Below the pieces are notes generated by a model. That model was given only the letters and a program-made list of their open reading frames with translations, ran no database searches and was not told the DNA's origin. 39,378 nucleotides of DNA from Nitrospirota bacterium. Lineage in GTDB: Bacteria > Nitrospirota > Nitrospiria > JACQBZ01. Each line of letters opens with the position of its first letter. The stretch's first letter is position 1. Below are positions 7,384-15,341 of this stretch, piece by piece. A program made the translations under genes and the position numbers. The stretch is taken from positions 1-39,378 of the forward strand of contig JACQCA010000044.1 in assembly GCA_016201865.1 (NCBI GenBank), written 5' to 3'.

Positions 7384-8901
7384 ATGCTTCCGGATGACGA
7401 ATACAATCGGACCCTGGTCCGAAACGTTCACCCCCCGGACTGGGTGAATCCGCAGCCGACCGGGCGATACAACCTCATCGTCATCGGGGCCGGCACGGCC
7501 GGGCTTGTCACGGCCGCGGCGGCGTCCGCCTTGGGCGCGCGTGTGGCCTTGATCGAACGGCACCTCATGGGCGGCGACTGCCTGAACGTCGGCTGCGTCC
7601 CGTCCAAGGGACTGATTCGGGCCGCGCGGGCCTGGGCCGAGGTTCGAAACGCGGCCGAATTCGGCGTCGAGATTCCAAGCGGCGCGCGGTTCGACTTCGC
7701 CGCCGCGATGACCCGAATGCGGAAGATACGGGCCCGCATCAGTCCCGCCGATTCGGCCCAGCGATTTAAGACGATGGGCGTGGACGTCTATTTCGGCAAA
7801 GGGCGATTCACGGGACCGGACGGCGTCGAGGTAGACGGCAAGACACTGAAATTCTCGAAGGCCGCGATCTGCACCGGAGCGCGCGCCGCCGTGCCGCAGA
7901 TCCCCGGCCTGACGGAGGCCGGTTATCTGACCAACGAGACGGTCTTCTCGCTCACCGAGCTTCCACGGAGAATGGCCGTGATCGGCGGCGGCCCGATCGG
8001 AAGCGAATTGGCCCAGGCCTTCGCCCGATTCGGCAGCCGGGTGCATCTCTTTGAGCAGGCGGCCCATATTCTCCCGCGAGAGGATGCCGATGCGGCCGAG
8101 ATCATTCAGGAACAGATGAAGAAGGACGGCGTCTCCTTTATCTTCGAGTCCAACCCGACTCGCATCGGGACACGGGATCATGAAAAGAAGGTTCATTATG
8201 AAACCAATGGGGACAAAAAAGAGTTGGTTGTGGACGAGATCTTCGTCGGAACGGGGCGGACGCCGAACGTCGAAGGACTGGGCCTGGAGGCGGCCGGGGT
8301 GGAGTATGATCTCACGACGGGTGTGCGGGTGAACGAGAAACTTCAGACGACGAACCCGCGGATCTACGCGGCGGGGGACATCTGCTTTCCGTTTAAGTTT
8401 ACCCACGCGGCCGATGCACTGGCCCAGATCGTGATCCAGAACGCCCTTTTTCCCCATCCTTTTGGATTGGGCTATGCCAGGACCGATTTATTGACGATTC
8501 CATGGTGCACCTATACCATGCCGGAGCTTGCGCATGTCGGGATATCGGAAGCCGAGGCAAAGACCCAAGGCATCGAACTGGAAACCTTCACATGGAAACT
8601 CGAAGGCGTGGACCGCGCCGTCTTAGACGGGGAAGAACAGGGATTCGCGCGGGTGGTTCTTCAAAAAGGAACGGACACGATCCTGGGCGCCACCCTTGTG
8701 GCGGCCCATGCCGGGGAGATGATCGGCGAGCTGACGGTCGCGATGAAGGCCGGGTTGGGGCTTAAAACCATCGCCCGGACGATCCATCCTTACCCGACCC
8801 AGGCCGAGGCGATTAAAAAGGCGGCGAACGCCTGGCGGAAAAGCGGCTTGACCGAGGGAAGAAAAAAAATCCTCCGCCGTTGGTTTGCCTGGACGCGGTA
8901 A
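7384..8901 (+). CDS. Mercuric-reductase-like FAD-dependent pyridine nucleotide disulfide oxidoreductase
   Basis: 505 residues from the ATG at 7384; GTG codons at 7375 and 7348 are alternative starts. LIVIGAGTAGLVTAAAAS is the FAD-binding motif, GGDCLNVGCVPSK the redox-active CxxxxC disulfide, AVIGGGPIGSELAQAF the NAD(P) motif, IYAAGDIC the second FAD motif, and HPYPTQAEAI the C-terminal His-Pro of the active site. It is therefore a catalytically complete class I flavoprotein. True MerA would need the C-terminal vicinal Cys pair, and often an N-terminal GMTCxxC domain; both are absent, and the chain ends in a basic RKKILRRWFAWTR. The substrate is unknown, perhaps a low-molecular-weight disulfide or lipoamide-like group. 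It follows glk by 10 bases. Confidence 0.88.
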   Translation: MLPDDEYNRTLVRNVHPPDWVNPQPTGRYNLIVIGAGTAGLVTAAAASALGARVALIERHLMGGDCLNVGCVPSKGLIRAARAWAEVRNAAEFGVEIPSGARFDFAAAMTRMRKIRARISPADSAQRFKTMGVDVYFGKGRFTGPDGVEVDGKTLKFSKAAICTGARAAVPQIPGLTEAGYLTNETVFSLTELPRRMAVIGGGPIGSELAQAFARFGSRVHLFEQAAHILPREDADAAEIIQEQMKKDGVSFIFESNPTRIGTRDHEKKVHYETNGDKKELVVDEIFVGTGRTPNVEGLGLEAAGVEYDLTTGVRVNEKLQTTNPRIYAAGDICFPFKFTHAADALAQIVIQNALFPHPFGLGYARTDLLTIPWCTYTMPELAHVGISEAEAKTQGIELETFTWKLEGVDRAVLDGEEQGFARVVLQKGTDTILGATLVAAHAGEMIGELTVAMKAGLGLKTIARTIHPYPTQAEAIKKAANAWRKSGLTEGRKKILRRWFAWTR

Positions 8902-8911
8902 CCGCGATCGT

Positions 8912-9940
8912 TCATTTCCTCATCTGAGGACCCGGTTTCGTCCGGCTTTGCGCAAACGCCTCGGCCATGGCCACGTCCTCCGAACTGCCGATCAGCAGCG
9001 GAACCCGTTGATGAAGATCGGTCGGGCGGATATCCATGATCCGCTCTGTGCCGGTGCCGGCGCGCCCCCCCGCCTGTTCGACCACGAAGGCCAGCGGGGC
9101 GGCTTCGTAGAGGAGCCGAAGCTTGCCTTGCGGCTTCTTGATGTCTCCCGGGTACAGGAAGATGCCGCCATGGAGAAGCGTCCGATGAAAATCGGCCACC
9201 AGCGCCCCCACATAGCGTGACGAGTACGGACGGCCGGTTCCGGCATCCGGCTCTTTTAAGTAATCGACGAAGGTTCGGGTTTGGGGCTGCCACAGGGCCG
9301 AGTTGCCTTCATTGATGCTGTAGGTCTTCCCTCGGGCCGGGATGCGGATATTTTCATGGGAGAGAAGAAATTCGCCGATCGTGGGATCGAGCGTGAATCC
9401 ATGCACGCCCGCGCCGGCGGTATAAACCAGGATCGTGCCGGGACCATAGACCACATACCCGGCCGCGACCTGATCCGTCCCGACCCGCAGCCATTCCTTC
9501 GGTGTTTCGTGCTGATGGCCGCTCATTCGGTGATGAATCGAAAAGATCGTCCCGATCGGTCCATTCACGTCAATGTTGGAGGAACCGTCCAGGGGATCGA
9601 AAAAAAGGATGTATTTTCCCTGGGCACAGTTCTCCGGAAGATGTCTCGGTTTTTCCATCTCTTCCGACACCAAGGTGCAGACCAGTCCGCTATGGCCGAA
9701 AACGTTGATGAAGGTCTGATTGGCGTATTCGTCCAGCCGCTTGATCTCTTCCCCATGAACATTGATCTCATCGGTCACACCCAAGATATCCACCAGGCCG
9801 GCCCGACTCACCGCGCGCGCGACGATTTTGGCGGCGAGACCGATCTGGGCGAGCAGCGTCGAGAGTTCGCCGGTTGCGGCCGGATGGGCGCGTTGCTCGA
9901 GCAGGATATGGCGCGTCAGCGTAAGCCCTTTTGCGGTCAT
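8912..9940 (-). CDS. fbp: Fructose-1,6-bisphosphatase, class I
   Basis: 342 residues, ATG preceded by AAGGAGGAG. LVSEEMEKP and FFDPLDGSSNIDVN are the Mg-binding motifs of class I FBPase; YSSRYVGALVADFHRTL and GKLRLLYEAAPLAFVVEQAGG form the sugar-bisphosphate site. It removes the 1-phosphate in gluconeogenesis (or a Calvin-type cycle). It converges with the MerA-like gene (10 bases between stops) and is divergent from the dCTP deaminase gene, with its own promoter. The presence of rpe and pgi elsewhere in the window is compatible with either gluconeogenesis or pentose-phosphate recycling. Confidence 0.96.
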   Translation of the reverse strand: MTAKGLTLTRHILLEQRAHPAATGELSTLLAQIGLAAKIVARAVSRAGLVDILGVTDEINVHGEEIKRLDEYANQTFINVFGHSGLVCTLVSEEMEKPRHLPENCAQGKYILFFDPLDGSSNIDVNGPIGTIFSIHHRMSGHQHETPKEWLRVGTDQVAAGYVVYGPGTILVYTAGAGVHGFTLDPTIGEFLLSHENIRIPARGKTYSINEGNSALWQPQTRTFVDYLKEPDAGTGRPYSSRYVGALVADFHRTLLHGGIFLYPGDIKKPQGKLRLLYEAAPLAFVVEQAGGRAGTGTERIMDIRPTDLHQRVPLLIGSSEDVAMAEAFAQSRTKPGPQMRK

Positions 9941-9967
9941 CGGCTCCTCCTTTTTATACCGGACCTT

Positions 9968-9996
9968 AGTTTACACTATTCCGCCGGAGCTGTCAC
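9968..9996 (-). promoter_or_regulatory. Promoter for fbp
   Basis: Minus strand: GTGACA (9996-9991), 17-base spacer, TAAACT (9973-9968). Predicted start near 9961, about 20 bases before the ATG, leaving just room for the AAGGAGGAG site. Confidence 0.5.
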
Positions 9997-10014
9997 CCTG
10001 ATACGTTTCTTTTA

Positions 10015-10043
10015 TTGACAGACGATCGATAGTTGGCTATTCT
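10015..10043 (+). promoter_or_regulatory. Promoter for the dCTP deaminase gene
   Basis: Perfect TTGACA (10015-10020), 17-base spacer, TATTCT (10038-10043). Predicted start near 10050, 21 bases before the ATG. It is divergent from the fbp promoter 19 bases away. Confidence 0.7.
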
Positions 10044-10070
10044 GAGGGCCTTACGGGGAAAGAAATCCTT

Positions 10071-11231
10071 ATGGACAGCAACATCGCCAACCTGTTTCCT
10101 GAACTCGAAAAAGACTTAAGTTCCTTTTACACCACGGGAATTTTACCTTCACAGAAAATTAAAGAATTAATCGAAACAGGTTATATCAGCGCCAAAACTC
10201 CGATTTCGAACGATCAGATTCAACCGGCGAGCATTGATCTTCGGCTCGGACCGGTCGCCTATCGAGTTCGAGCAAGCTTTCTTCCGGGCGAGCATTCAAC
10301 GGTGAACGGGAAGCTCGATGCGCTCCGAATGCACGAGATTGATCTCACCCAACCTTCCGTCTTGGAAAAAGGCTGTGTTTACATTGTGCCTTTAATGGAG
10401 GAACTATCCCTTCCTTCGAAAATATCCGGCAAAGTCAACCCCAAAAGCACGACGGGGCGCCTCGATGTTTTCACTCGATTAATTACGGATTACGGAACAG
10501 AATTTGAGCGTATCAAAGCAGGTTACAAAGGCAAGTTGTATGTTGAAATCGTGCCCCGCACCTTTAGTATTCTGGTTCACGAGGGAATCAAACTAAACCA
10601 ATTGCGTTTTGTGCGAGGCGAACCGCCGCCTTCCGATAAGGGGCTGAACGAGTTGGATGAAAAGGAAACACTCGTCTACTTGGAGAATGATACTCCTGAT
10701 GAGGCGATGATTTCTAAAGGCCTTTGGATATCCATTGATCTCCAAATAAGCAACGGCTCTGAAATCATCGGATATAAAGCGAAAAGACATGCGCCGCTCA
10801 TTGACCTGGACAAAATTAACTATTACGATCCGCTTGAATTTTGGGAACCCATAGGCAGACCCAAGACAAACCAGATGATTCTTAATCCGGACGATTTTTA
10901 TATTCTGGTCTCAAAGGAAAAGATACGCGTTCCGTCAAATTTTGCGGCGGAAATGGTCGCCTATGACCCCTCCGTGGGCGAATTTCGTATCCATTATGCC
11001 GGATTCTTTGATCCGGGCTTCGGCTATGGCAACAGGGATATTAAAGGGACCCGCGCCGTTCTCGAGGTCCGATCCCATGAAGTCCCTTTTCTGCTCGAAG
11101 ACGGACAGGTCGTGGGCCGCCTGATTTATCAAAGGTTGCTTGCCGCGCCCGAGAAAATTTACGGCACGGGCATCGGATCGTCCTACCAATGCCAAGGCTT
11201 GTCGCTCAGCAAACAATTTAAACGCTTCTAA
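10071..11231 (+). CDS. dcd: 2'-deoxycytidine 5'-triphosphate deaminase, long two-domain type
   Basis: 386 residues, about twice the ordinary Dcd (about 190). The first half has IQPASIDLRLGPVAYRV, SGKVNPKSTTGRLDVFTRLI and KLYVEIVPRTFSI, the trimeric dUTPase/dCTP-deaminase fold. The second half repeats the fold (LNPDDFYILVSKEKIRVPS, FDPGFGYG, RSHEVPFLLEDGQVVGRLIYQRL). This matches the DCD_N-type deaminase known from alphaproteobacteria and Rickettsia, which converts dCTP to dUTP for dTMP synthesis. Its 5' third is clearly AT-richer than the neighbourhood: positions 10081-10200 contain 45 G/C in 120 bases. This suggests acquisition by transfer. It is monocistronic, with its own strong promoter. 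Confidence 0.85.
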   Translation: MDSNIANLFPELEKDLSSFYTTGILPSQKIKELIETGYISAKTPISNDQIQPASIDLRLGPVAYRVRASFLPGEHSTVNGKLDALRMHEIDLTQPSVLEKGCVYIVPLMEELSLPSKISGKVNPKSTTGRLDVFTRLITDYGTEFERIKAGYKGKLYVEIVPRTFSILVHEGIKLNQLRFVRGEPPPSDKGLNELDEKETLVYLENDTPDEAMISKGLWISIDLQISNGSEIIGYKAKRHAPLIDLDKINYYDPLEFWEPIGRPKTNQMILNPDDFYILVSKEKIRVPSNFAAEMVAYDPSVGEFRIHYAGFFDPGFGYGNRDIKGTRAVLEVRSHEVPFLLEDGQVVGRLIYQRLLAAPEKIYGTGIGSSYQCQGLSLSKQFKRF

Positions 11232-11241
11232 GCGTTACCCT

Positions 11242-12087
11242 CTATTTCAAAAGCGGCGGGACGGCCTTCCAAGCCGTCACCTTCTTGGCCCCTTTGGGAA
11301 GCTCCTGGTCATCGTCTTCCTCCGCCATGATGATCGCCCGGATCTTCATCTTCAATAGACCCTCCGCATCCGCCGCGGAACGCGAAATCCCGGCCGGGAT
11401 GTTCGTGAAGCCTTTGTCCCGGATATCTTGAAGCCGTTCGACGAACCGCTCATCCCGCCCGGCCGACTCCCCCGGCAACCGCCACGTAAAAAGGGGCGCC
11501 GAAGGGAAGTCCTGGCTGGCGAGCCATTCCCTCGTTTCGGGCAAAAGCGCCTCATTGCCCGCCTCGATGTAAAGGATCTGATACCGGTTCGAAAGTTGAG
11601 CAAGAACTTTCGCCGCCTCCGGCATCGCCTCGGATGACGGGACCGGGCTGAAAGGAATCGCCGGGGGTTTGCTTGGAGTCCGGGTGGACGAAATCAGGAC
11701 CGGGAAGACCGGATAAGAACCGGTTCGACAGGCAACATATAATTCGGCCGCATCGGCCTCATACCGCGGATTTTCGACCAGGCGAACCGTGATGACGTAG
11801 AGCCCCGGCTTTTCCGGAACAAAACTCTTGACGGCCATGCCGTCGCCGCCCGTGAGGGTTTGACCGAGAGAACGATCATTCAGTAGGAATTCGATCCGTT
11901 CACCGCTGATCGGCCGCCGAACGAGCGACAGACCGCCCGTCACGAGCCGGACTTCCAGACGAACGGGCCGGTGGGGCCGGACGAGTTGATCGAAGGCGAT
12001 GATCGCGGCGGACGGCCGGGCCGAGACGTTACCGGCCGGAATGATCAGAAAGGAAAGAACGATCCAGACAAGACAAAACCGCGCCAT
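11242..12087 (-). CDS. Secreted protein with Ig-like N-terminal part and HAD-like C-terminal part
   Basis: 281 residues. The first 23 form a signal peptide (LVWIVLSFLIIPAGNVSA). Residues about 28-120 alternate short strands (RPVRLEVRLV, GERIEFLLND, GLYVITVRLV), as in bacterial Ig-like domains. The C-terminal half (YQILYIEAGNEALLPETREW, then APLFTWRLPG, then FVERLQDIRDKGF) resembles the later part of LNS2/App1-like HAD proteins, but no DxDxT nucleophile motif is visible, so it would not be a phosphatase. This reading is tentative. It starts 3 bases after the leucine dehydrogenase stop and is probably the last gene of that operon. Confidence 0.68.
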   Translation of the reverse strand: MARFCLVWIVLSFLIIPAGNVSARPSAAIIAFDQLVRPHRPVRLEVRLVTGGLSLVRRPISGERIEFLLNDRSLGQTLTGGDGMAVKSFVPEKPGLYVITVRLVENPRYEADAAELYVACRTGSYPVFPVLISSTRTPSKPPAIPFSPVPSSEAMPEAAKVLAQLSNRYQILYIEAGNEALLPETREWLASQDFPSAPLFTWRLPGESAGRDERFVERLQDIRDKGFTNIPAGISRSAADAEGLLKMKIRAIIMAEEDDDQELPKGAKKVTAWKAVPPLLK

Positions 12088-12090
12088 TTT

Positions 12091-13149
12091 TCACACCGGA
12101 GAGCGGTCCGCGCGGGCTTTGGCCAGCCGCTCTTCCGCCAGACGGTCGGCCGCTTCAAGCGGCGTGATTTTTTCTTCCTTCGCGCGCGCGAAGACCCTGG
12201 CCAGGTTTTCGGTGATCCCGGCCACGCGTTCTTCGGCCCGATCCTTCCGGTACCCCTCCATCTCGCAGGCGATATTGATCAGGCCGCCGGCATTAATCAC
12301 ATAATCCGGGGCGTAAAGGATTCCGCGTTTCTGAAGGCGCCGCGCACCCTCAGCCATAGCCAATTGATTGTTCGCCGACCCTGCCACAATTCGACAGCGC
12401 AGTTTCGGGATCACGACCGAGTTCAGCACACCGCCCATCGCGCAGGGGGCGAAGATGTCGCAGGCTGCAGCAGGAATCCGGCTCGGGGGCAGGACCTTGG
12501 CCTCCATCTTCGAGGTCACGTCCCGCACCCGCGAGGCGTCCAGATCCGAGACGATCAGGTCGGCCTCCTCCCGATGGAGCAGTTCGACCAGATGCCGACC
12601 GACTTTTCCGAGGCCCTGAACCGCCACCGTTCTTCCACGAAACGAATCGGAACCGAACACCTCGATCAGGCAGCGCCGCATCCCGTGGAGAACCCCCCGG
12701 GCCGTCATGACGGAGGGATCGCCGCTTCCGCCTCGGTCTTCGGGTATGCCGGTCGCGTAACGCGTCACCTCGCGGATCACGTCCAGATCGGACAGCGTCA
12801 TTCCCACATCCTCGGCCGTGAAATAAAGTCCGGCCAGGGAATCGACCGCGCGTCCGAAAGCCCGGAGCAGCGCCGGCGTCTTCTCCTCGGGCCGCGCCGA
12901 GATGACGGCCTTCCCGCCGCCCAGGTTCAGGCCGCAAATCGCGGCCTTATAGGTCATCGCCCTGGAGAGCCGGAGCGCGTCGGCGGCCGCCTCGTCGAAT
13001 GTTTTGTAGAACCAAAAGCGGCATCCGCCGAGGGACGGGCCGAGCAGCGTGCTGTGGATCGCGATGATCGCCCTTAGACCGGTCTCGGGATCGGTCGAGA
13101 CGACCAACTGCTCATGCCCCTCTTTCGCCATCACCTTGAAGAGGTCCAT
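12091..13149 (-). CDS. ldh/bcd-type: Leucine dehydrogenase-type Glu/Leu/Phe/Val dehydrogenase
   Basis: 352 residues, close to the usual 350-365 of leucine dehydrogenase. GGCRFWFY and MTYKAA hold the substrate-binding segment (Lys68), GLNLGGGKAVI the catalytic Lys80 and TAEDVG the Asp114 region; this numbering coincides with the Bacillus enzyme. VQGLGKVGRHLVELL is the NAD-binding Rossmann motif. The enzyme reversibly deaminates branched-chain amino acids to 2-oxo acids using NAD+. It begins 1 base after the stop of the upstream secreted-protein gene and is followed at once by another, an unexpected partnership of a cytosolic enzyme with two exported proteins. Exact substrate preference cannot be read from the sequence. 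Confidence 0.88.
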   Translation of the reverse strand: MDLFKVMAKEGHEQLVVSTDPETGLRAIIAIHSTLLGPSLGGCRFWFYKTFDEAAADALRLSRAMTYKAAICGLNLGGGKAVISARPEEKTPALLRAFGRAVDSLAGLYFTAEDVGMTLSDLDVIREVTRYATGIPEDRGGSGDPSVMTARGVLHGMRRCLIEVFGSDSFRGRTVAVQGLGKVGRHLVELLHREEADLIVSDLDASRVRDVTSKMEAKVLPPSRIPAAACDIFAPCAMGGVLNSVVIPKLRCRIVAGSANNQLAMAEGARRLQKRGILYAPDYVINAGGLINIACEMEGYRKDRAEERVAGITENLARVFARAKEEKITPLEAADRLAEERLAKARADRSPV

Positions 13150-13150
13150 C

Positions 13151-13684
13151 TCAGATGCTCTTCTTTCGGGTTTGGGCCTTGGCCTTCTTCTGGGCCGCGG
13201 CCTTATCGATCCGGACCTGGTAGATGAAGCCGGCCCCTTTGCGGAGGTCTAAGACCGATACGGCATCTTCCCACCGCGTGTGCTGGATGGGCATGCCGAA
13301 GAGATCCTCTTGATAGGTATCGTGAGGCGCCCCGTAGCTCTTCTTCGTCGCCTTCACCAAATTCTCATAGAACGGCGTGTGGAAATAGATCCGGTCGTAG
13401 ATGATGAAGATTTTGTAGAGGCGGCCCTGATAGAAATAATACTCGACGCGTTCGTGTTGGGAGGTCACCCGATAATAGACGTCCGGGTCCTCCTCGAAAT
13501 GCTCCGCATAACCGAACCCCTCCGCCATATCGACCCGGGCCACGTCCACCTGGTTTTGAAGCTCGGCCAGGGTAATCCCCCAGCCGGCCCGGTCGTGCCC
13601 GTTGGGCAGACCCGCTCCCGCCGCAGACAACGGCATCAACAGAAGGCCGATGATGAGTCCAAGTCGGAGACGCATTCGCTTCAC
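13151..13684 (-). CDS. Hypothetical secreted protein
   Basis: 177 residues from the GTG at 13684; the ATG at 13675 is an equally good start. LRLGLIIGLLLMPLSAAGAG is a Sec signal peptide. The mature part is rich in Tyr/Phe (VEYYFYQGRLYKIFIIYDRIYF), giving a strand-rich core. The C-terminus is a Lys/Arg/Ala tail (KAAAQKKAKAQTRKK). The VEYYFYQGRLYKI segment resembles small periplasmic proteins in which a lineage-specific beta sheet is formed, but I recognise no family. It is the first gene of the leucine dehydrogenase operon. Confidence 0.68.
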   Translation of the reverse strand: MKRMRLRLGLIIGLLLMPLSAAGAGLPNGHDRAGWGITLAELQNQVDVARVDMAEGFGYAEHFEEDPDVYYRVTSQHERVEYYFYQGRLYKIFIIYDRIYFHTPFYENLVKATKKSYGAPHDTYQEDLFGMPIQHTRWEDAVSVLDLRKGAGFIYQVRIDKAAAQKKAKAQTRKKSI

Positions 13685-13699
13685 CCGATAGAGGAGCGT

Positions 13700-13729
13700 A
13701 CAGTATCACTTTTGCGGGTGCTCTGGCAA
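13700..13729 (-). promoter_or_regulatory. Promoter for the secreted protein-leucine dehydrogenase operon
   Basis: Minus strand: TTGCCA (13729-13724), 18-base spacer, TACTGT (13705-13700). Predicted start near 13693, only 9 bases before the GTG at 13684 and 18 before the ATG at 13675, so the leader is very short. Confidence 0.4.
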
Positions 13730-13755
13730 GAGGTTCAACCCGTGCACCCCGCAGC

Positions 13756-13785
13756 TTGCACATCCGGTCGCCATCGGGGTAAGAT
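13756..13785 (+). promoter_or_regulatory. Promoter for the flavoprotein-TauE genes, almost leaderless
   Basis: TTGCAC (13756-13761), 18-base spacer, TAAGAT (13780-13785). The ATG follows 9 bases later, so the predicted leader is about 2-4 bases and there is no Shine-Dalgarno site. Confidence 0.4.
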
Positions 13786-13794
13786 GAAACGACT

Positions 13795-14535
13795 ATGCCG
13801 GCGCGCGATCAAAAAGAGATGAAACTCATCGTGAGCGAGATCCGGACGGAGACGCCGGAGATCAAATCGTTTCGGTTCGACCTGGGCTTAAACAAGCCCT
13901 TTCCCTTCCGGCCGGGTCAATTCATGATCATCAAGGCCGAGGTCTGGAACCCGAAACGCAACCGGATGGGCCCGGTCAACCGCGCCTTCTCGCTCTCGTC
14001 TTCCCCAACCGATGAAGATTATATCGAGATCGCAGCCAAACGATACGAGGGCGGCCGACTCACGCCCTGGCTGCATGACTCCGTCAAGGTGGGCGACGTC
14101 CTGAACGTCAAAGGACCGGAGGGGCAGTTCGTCTTCACCGAAGGCGAGAGCGATGAGATCGTTCTGATCGCCGGCGGGATCGGCATTGCTCCCTACCGAA
14201 GCATGATCCGGTATATTCTGACGAAAGGATTGCCGGCGCAGGTCAAACTTCTGTACAGCGCTCGGACGCCGGCCGATTTTGCCTTTAAGCCCGAATTCGA
14301 TGCCGCCGCGCAGGGGCACCCCAATTTTCATTGCGTCTACACAATCACCCGGCCGGCCGGGCTCCCGTGGTCCGGACGGATCGGACGATTCGACGAGGCA
14401 TTCTTTCGAGACCATCTCGGACCGGTCGGAACCTTATACTATCTCTGCGGACCGGACCGGATGATCAAAGAGCAGGCCCAGATCCTAACCACTCTGGGCG
14501 TGCCTTATCCAATGATCCTGTCGGAACGGTGGTAG
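13795..14535 (+). CDS. FAD/NAD(P)-binding ferredoxin reductase-like oxidoreductase
   Basis: 246 residues. FPFRPGQFMII and NRAFSLSSSP (the RxxS flavin-binding motif) form the FAD domain. LIAGGIGIAPYRSMIRY is the NAD(P) pyrophosphate motif, and YYLCGPDRMI with a C-terminal SERW completes the ferredoxin-NADP reductase fold. There is no ferredoxin or globin domain attached, so the protein passes electrons between NAD(P)H and an unidentified separate partner. The adjacent gene, 8 bases away, is a TauE/SafE membrane permease, as often seen for small flavoprotein reductases, but this does not identify the partner. Confidence 0.87.
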   Translation: MPARDQKEMKLIVSEIRTETPEIKSFRFDLGLNKPFPFRPGQFMIIKAEVWNPKRNRMGPVNRAFSLSSSPTDEDYIEIAAKRYEGGRLTPWLHDSVKVGDVLNVKGPEGQFVFTEGESDEIVLIAGGIGIAPYRSMIRYILTKGLPAQVKLLYSARTPADFAFKPEFDAAAQGHPNFHCVYTITRPAGLPWSGRIGRFDEAFFRDHLGPVGTLYYLCGPDRMIKEQAQILTTLGVPYPMILSERW

Positions 14536-14543
14536 AAGCGCAT

Positions 14544-15293
14544 ATGCCTTCGGACCTGCTCTGGCTTCTCCCGTTGTTCCTAATCGCCGCGATGCTCTAT
14601 GCCTCGGTCGGGCACGGCGGCGCATCGGCCTATCTGGCGATTCTGGTCCTATCCGGCTTTGCCCGTCAGGAGATCGCGCCTACGGTTCTGATCTTAAACA
14701 TCCTGGTCACGACCACGGGGTTCGTCAATTATTTCCGGGCCGGGCATTTCTCAACCCGCCTGCTTCTGCCTTTCATTGCCACCTCCATCCCCGGCGCCTA
14801 TCTGGGCGGAATGGTCTCGCTCCCCGCGCAAGTCTTCTCCGGGATTCTGGGCGGCGTACTGTTTATCGCCGGCCTCCGGTTTGTCTTCTTCACGAAGCCT
14901 ATTCCGCCCCCTCCCGCCGCGGGACTCCGTCGGATTTACGGCATCGGTCTGCCGGTGGGATTGATCCTCGGCTTTCTGGCCGGACTGGTCGGCATCGGCG
15001 GCGGGATTTTCTTAAGCCCGCTTCTCCTGGTCATGGGCTGGGCCGACGCCAAACGGACCGCGGCCGTCTCGGCCGCCTTCATCATCTTGAACTCGCTGAG
15101 CGGCCTCTTGGCTCACACGCTGCGCGGCGGAATCAATTTTGAACTCGCTCTTCCACTGGGTCTCGCGGTCTTAATCGGCGGGCCGATCGGTTCCTGGTGG
15201 GGCGCCTTCAAAGTTCCGCCCAAGATCCTCCAGCAGATTTTAGGCATCGTCCTCCTGACCGCATCGCTCAAGATGATCCACGATCTGTTGTAG
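14544..15293 (+). CDS. TauE/SafE family membrane transporter
   Basis: 249 residues from the ATG at 14544; the frame is open further upstream, but that part overlaps the flavoprotein gene and codes for no hydrophobic segment. About eight membrane helices are evident, with the two repeated half-units typical of TauE/SafE (ASVGHGGASAYLAIL near the start, GFLAGLVGIGGGIFLSPLLL in the middle). Members export or import sulfite, sulfonates or other organic anions. The substrate here is not known; the neighbouring reductase does not settle it. It is followed by 48 bases containing the promoter of the GGDEF gene. Confidence 0.88.
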   Translation: MPSDLLWLLPLFLIAAMLYASVGHGGASAYLAILVLSGFARQEIAPTVLILNILVTTTGFVNYFRAGHFSTRLLLPFIATSIPGAYLGGMVSLPAQVFSGILGGVLFIAGLRFVFFTKPIPPPPAAGLRRIYGIGLPVGLILGFLAGLVGIGGGIFLSPLLLVMGWADAKRTAAVSAAFIILNSLSGLLAHTLRGGINFELALPLGLAVLIGGPIGSWWGAFKVPPKILQQILGIVLLTASLKMIHDLL

Positions 15294-15306
15294 GAGCTCG
15301 CTGGGT

Positions 15307-15335
15307 TTGATTCCTTAAGGCTCATCCCGTATAAT
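15307..15335 (+). promoter_or_regulatory. Promoter placing the transcription start on the ATG of the GGDEF gene
   Basis: TTGATT (15307-15312), 17-base spacer, perfect TATAAT (15330-15335). Counting seven bases from the last T puts the start exactly on the A of the ATG at 15342. No Shine-Dalgarno site is possible, so a leaderless mRNA is predicted. Confidence 0.7.
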
Positions 15336-15341
15336 CTTTCT

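Noticed and set aside
7285-8457. Long open frame (390 codons) on the minus strand opposite the flavoprotein gene
   Set aside because: It mirrors the codon pattern of a clearly homologous gene on the plus strand; its translation is Arg/Gly/Asp-rich with no family resemblance.
11971-13077. 368-codon plus-strand frame across the secreted-protein and leucine dehydrogenase genes
   Set aside because: Shadow frame crossing two well-supported genes; Arg/His/Asp-rich translation.
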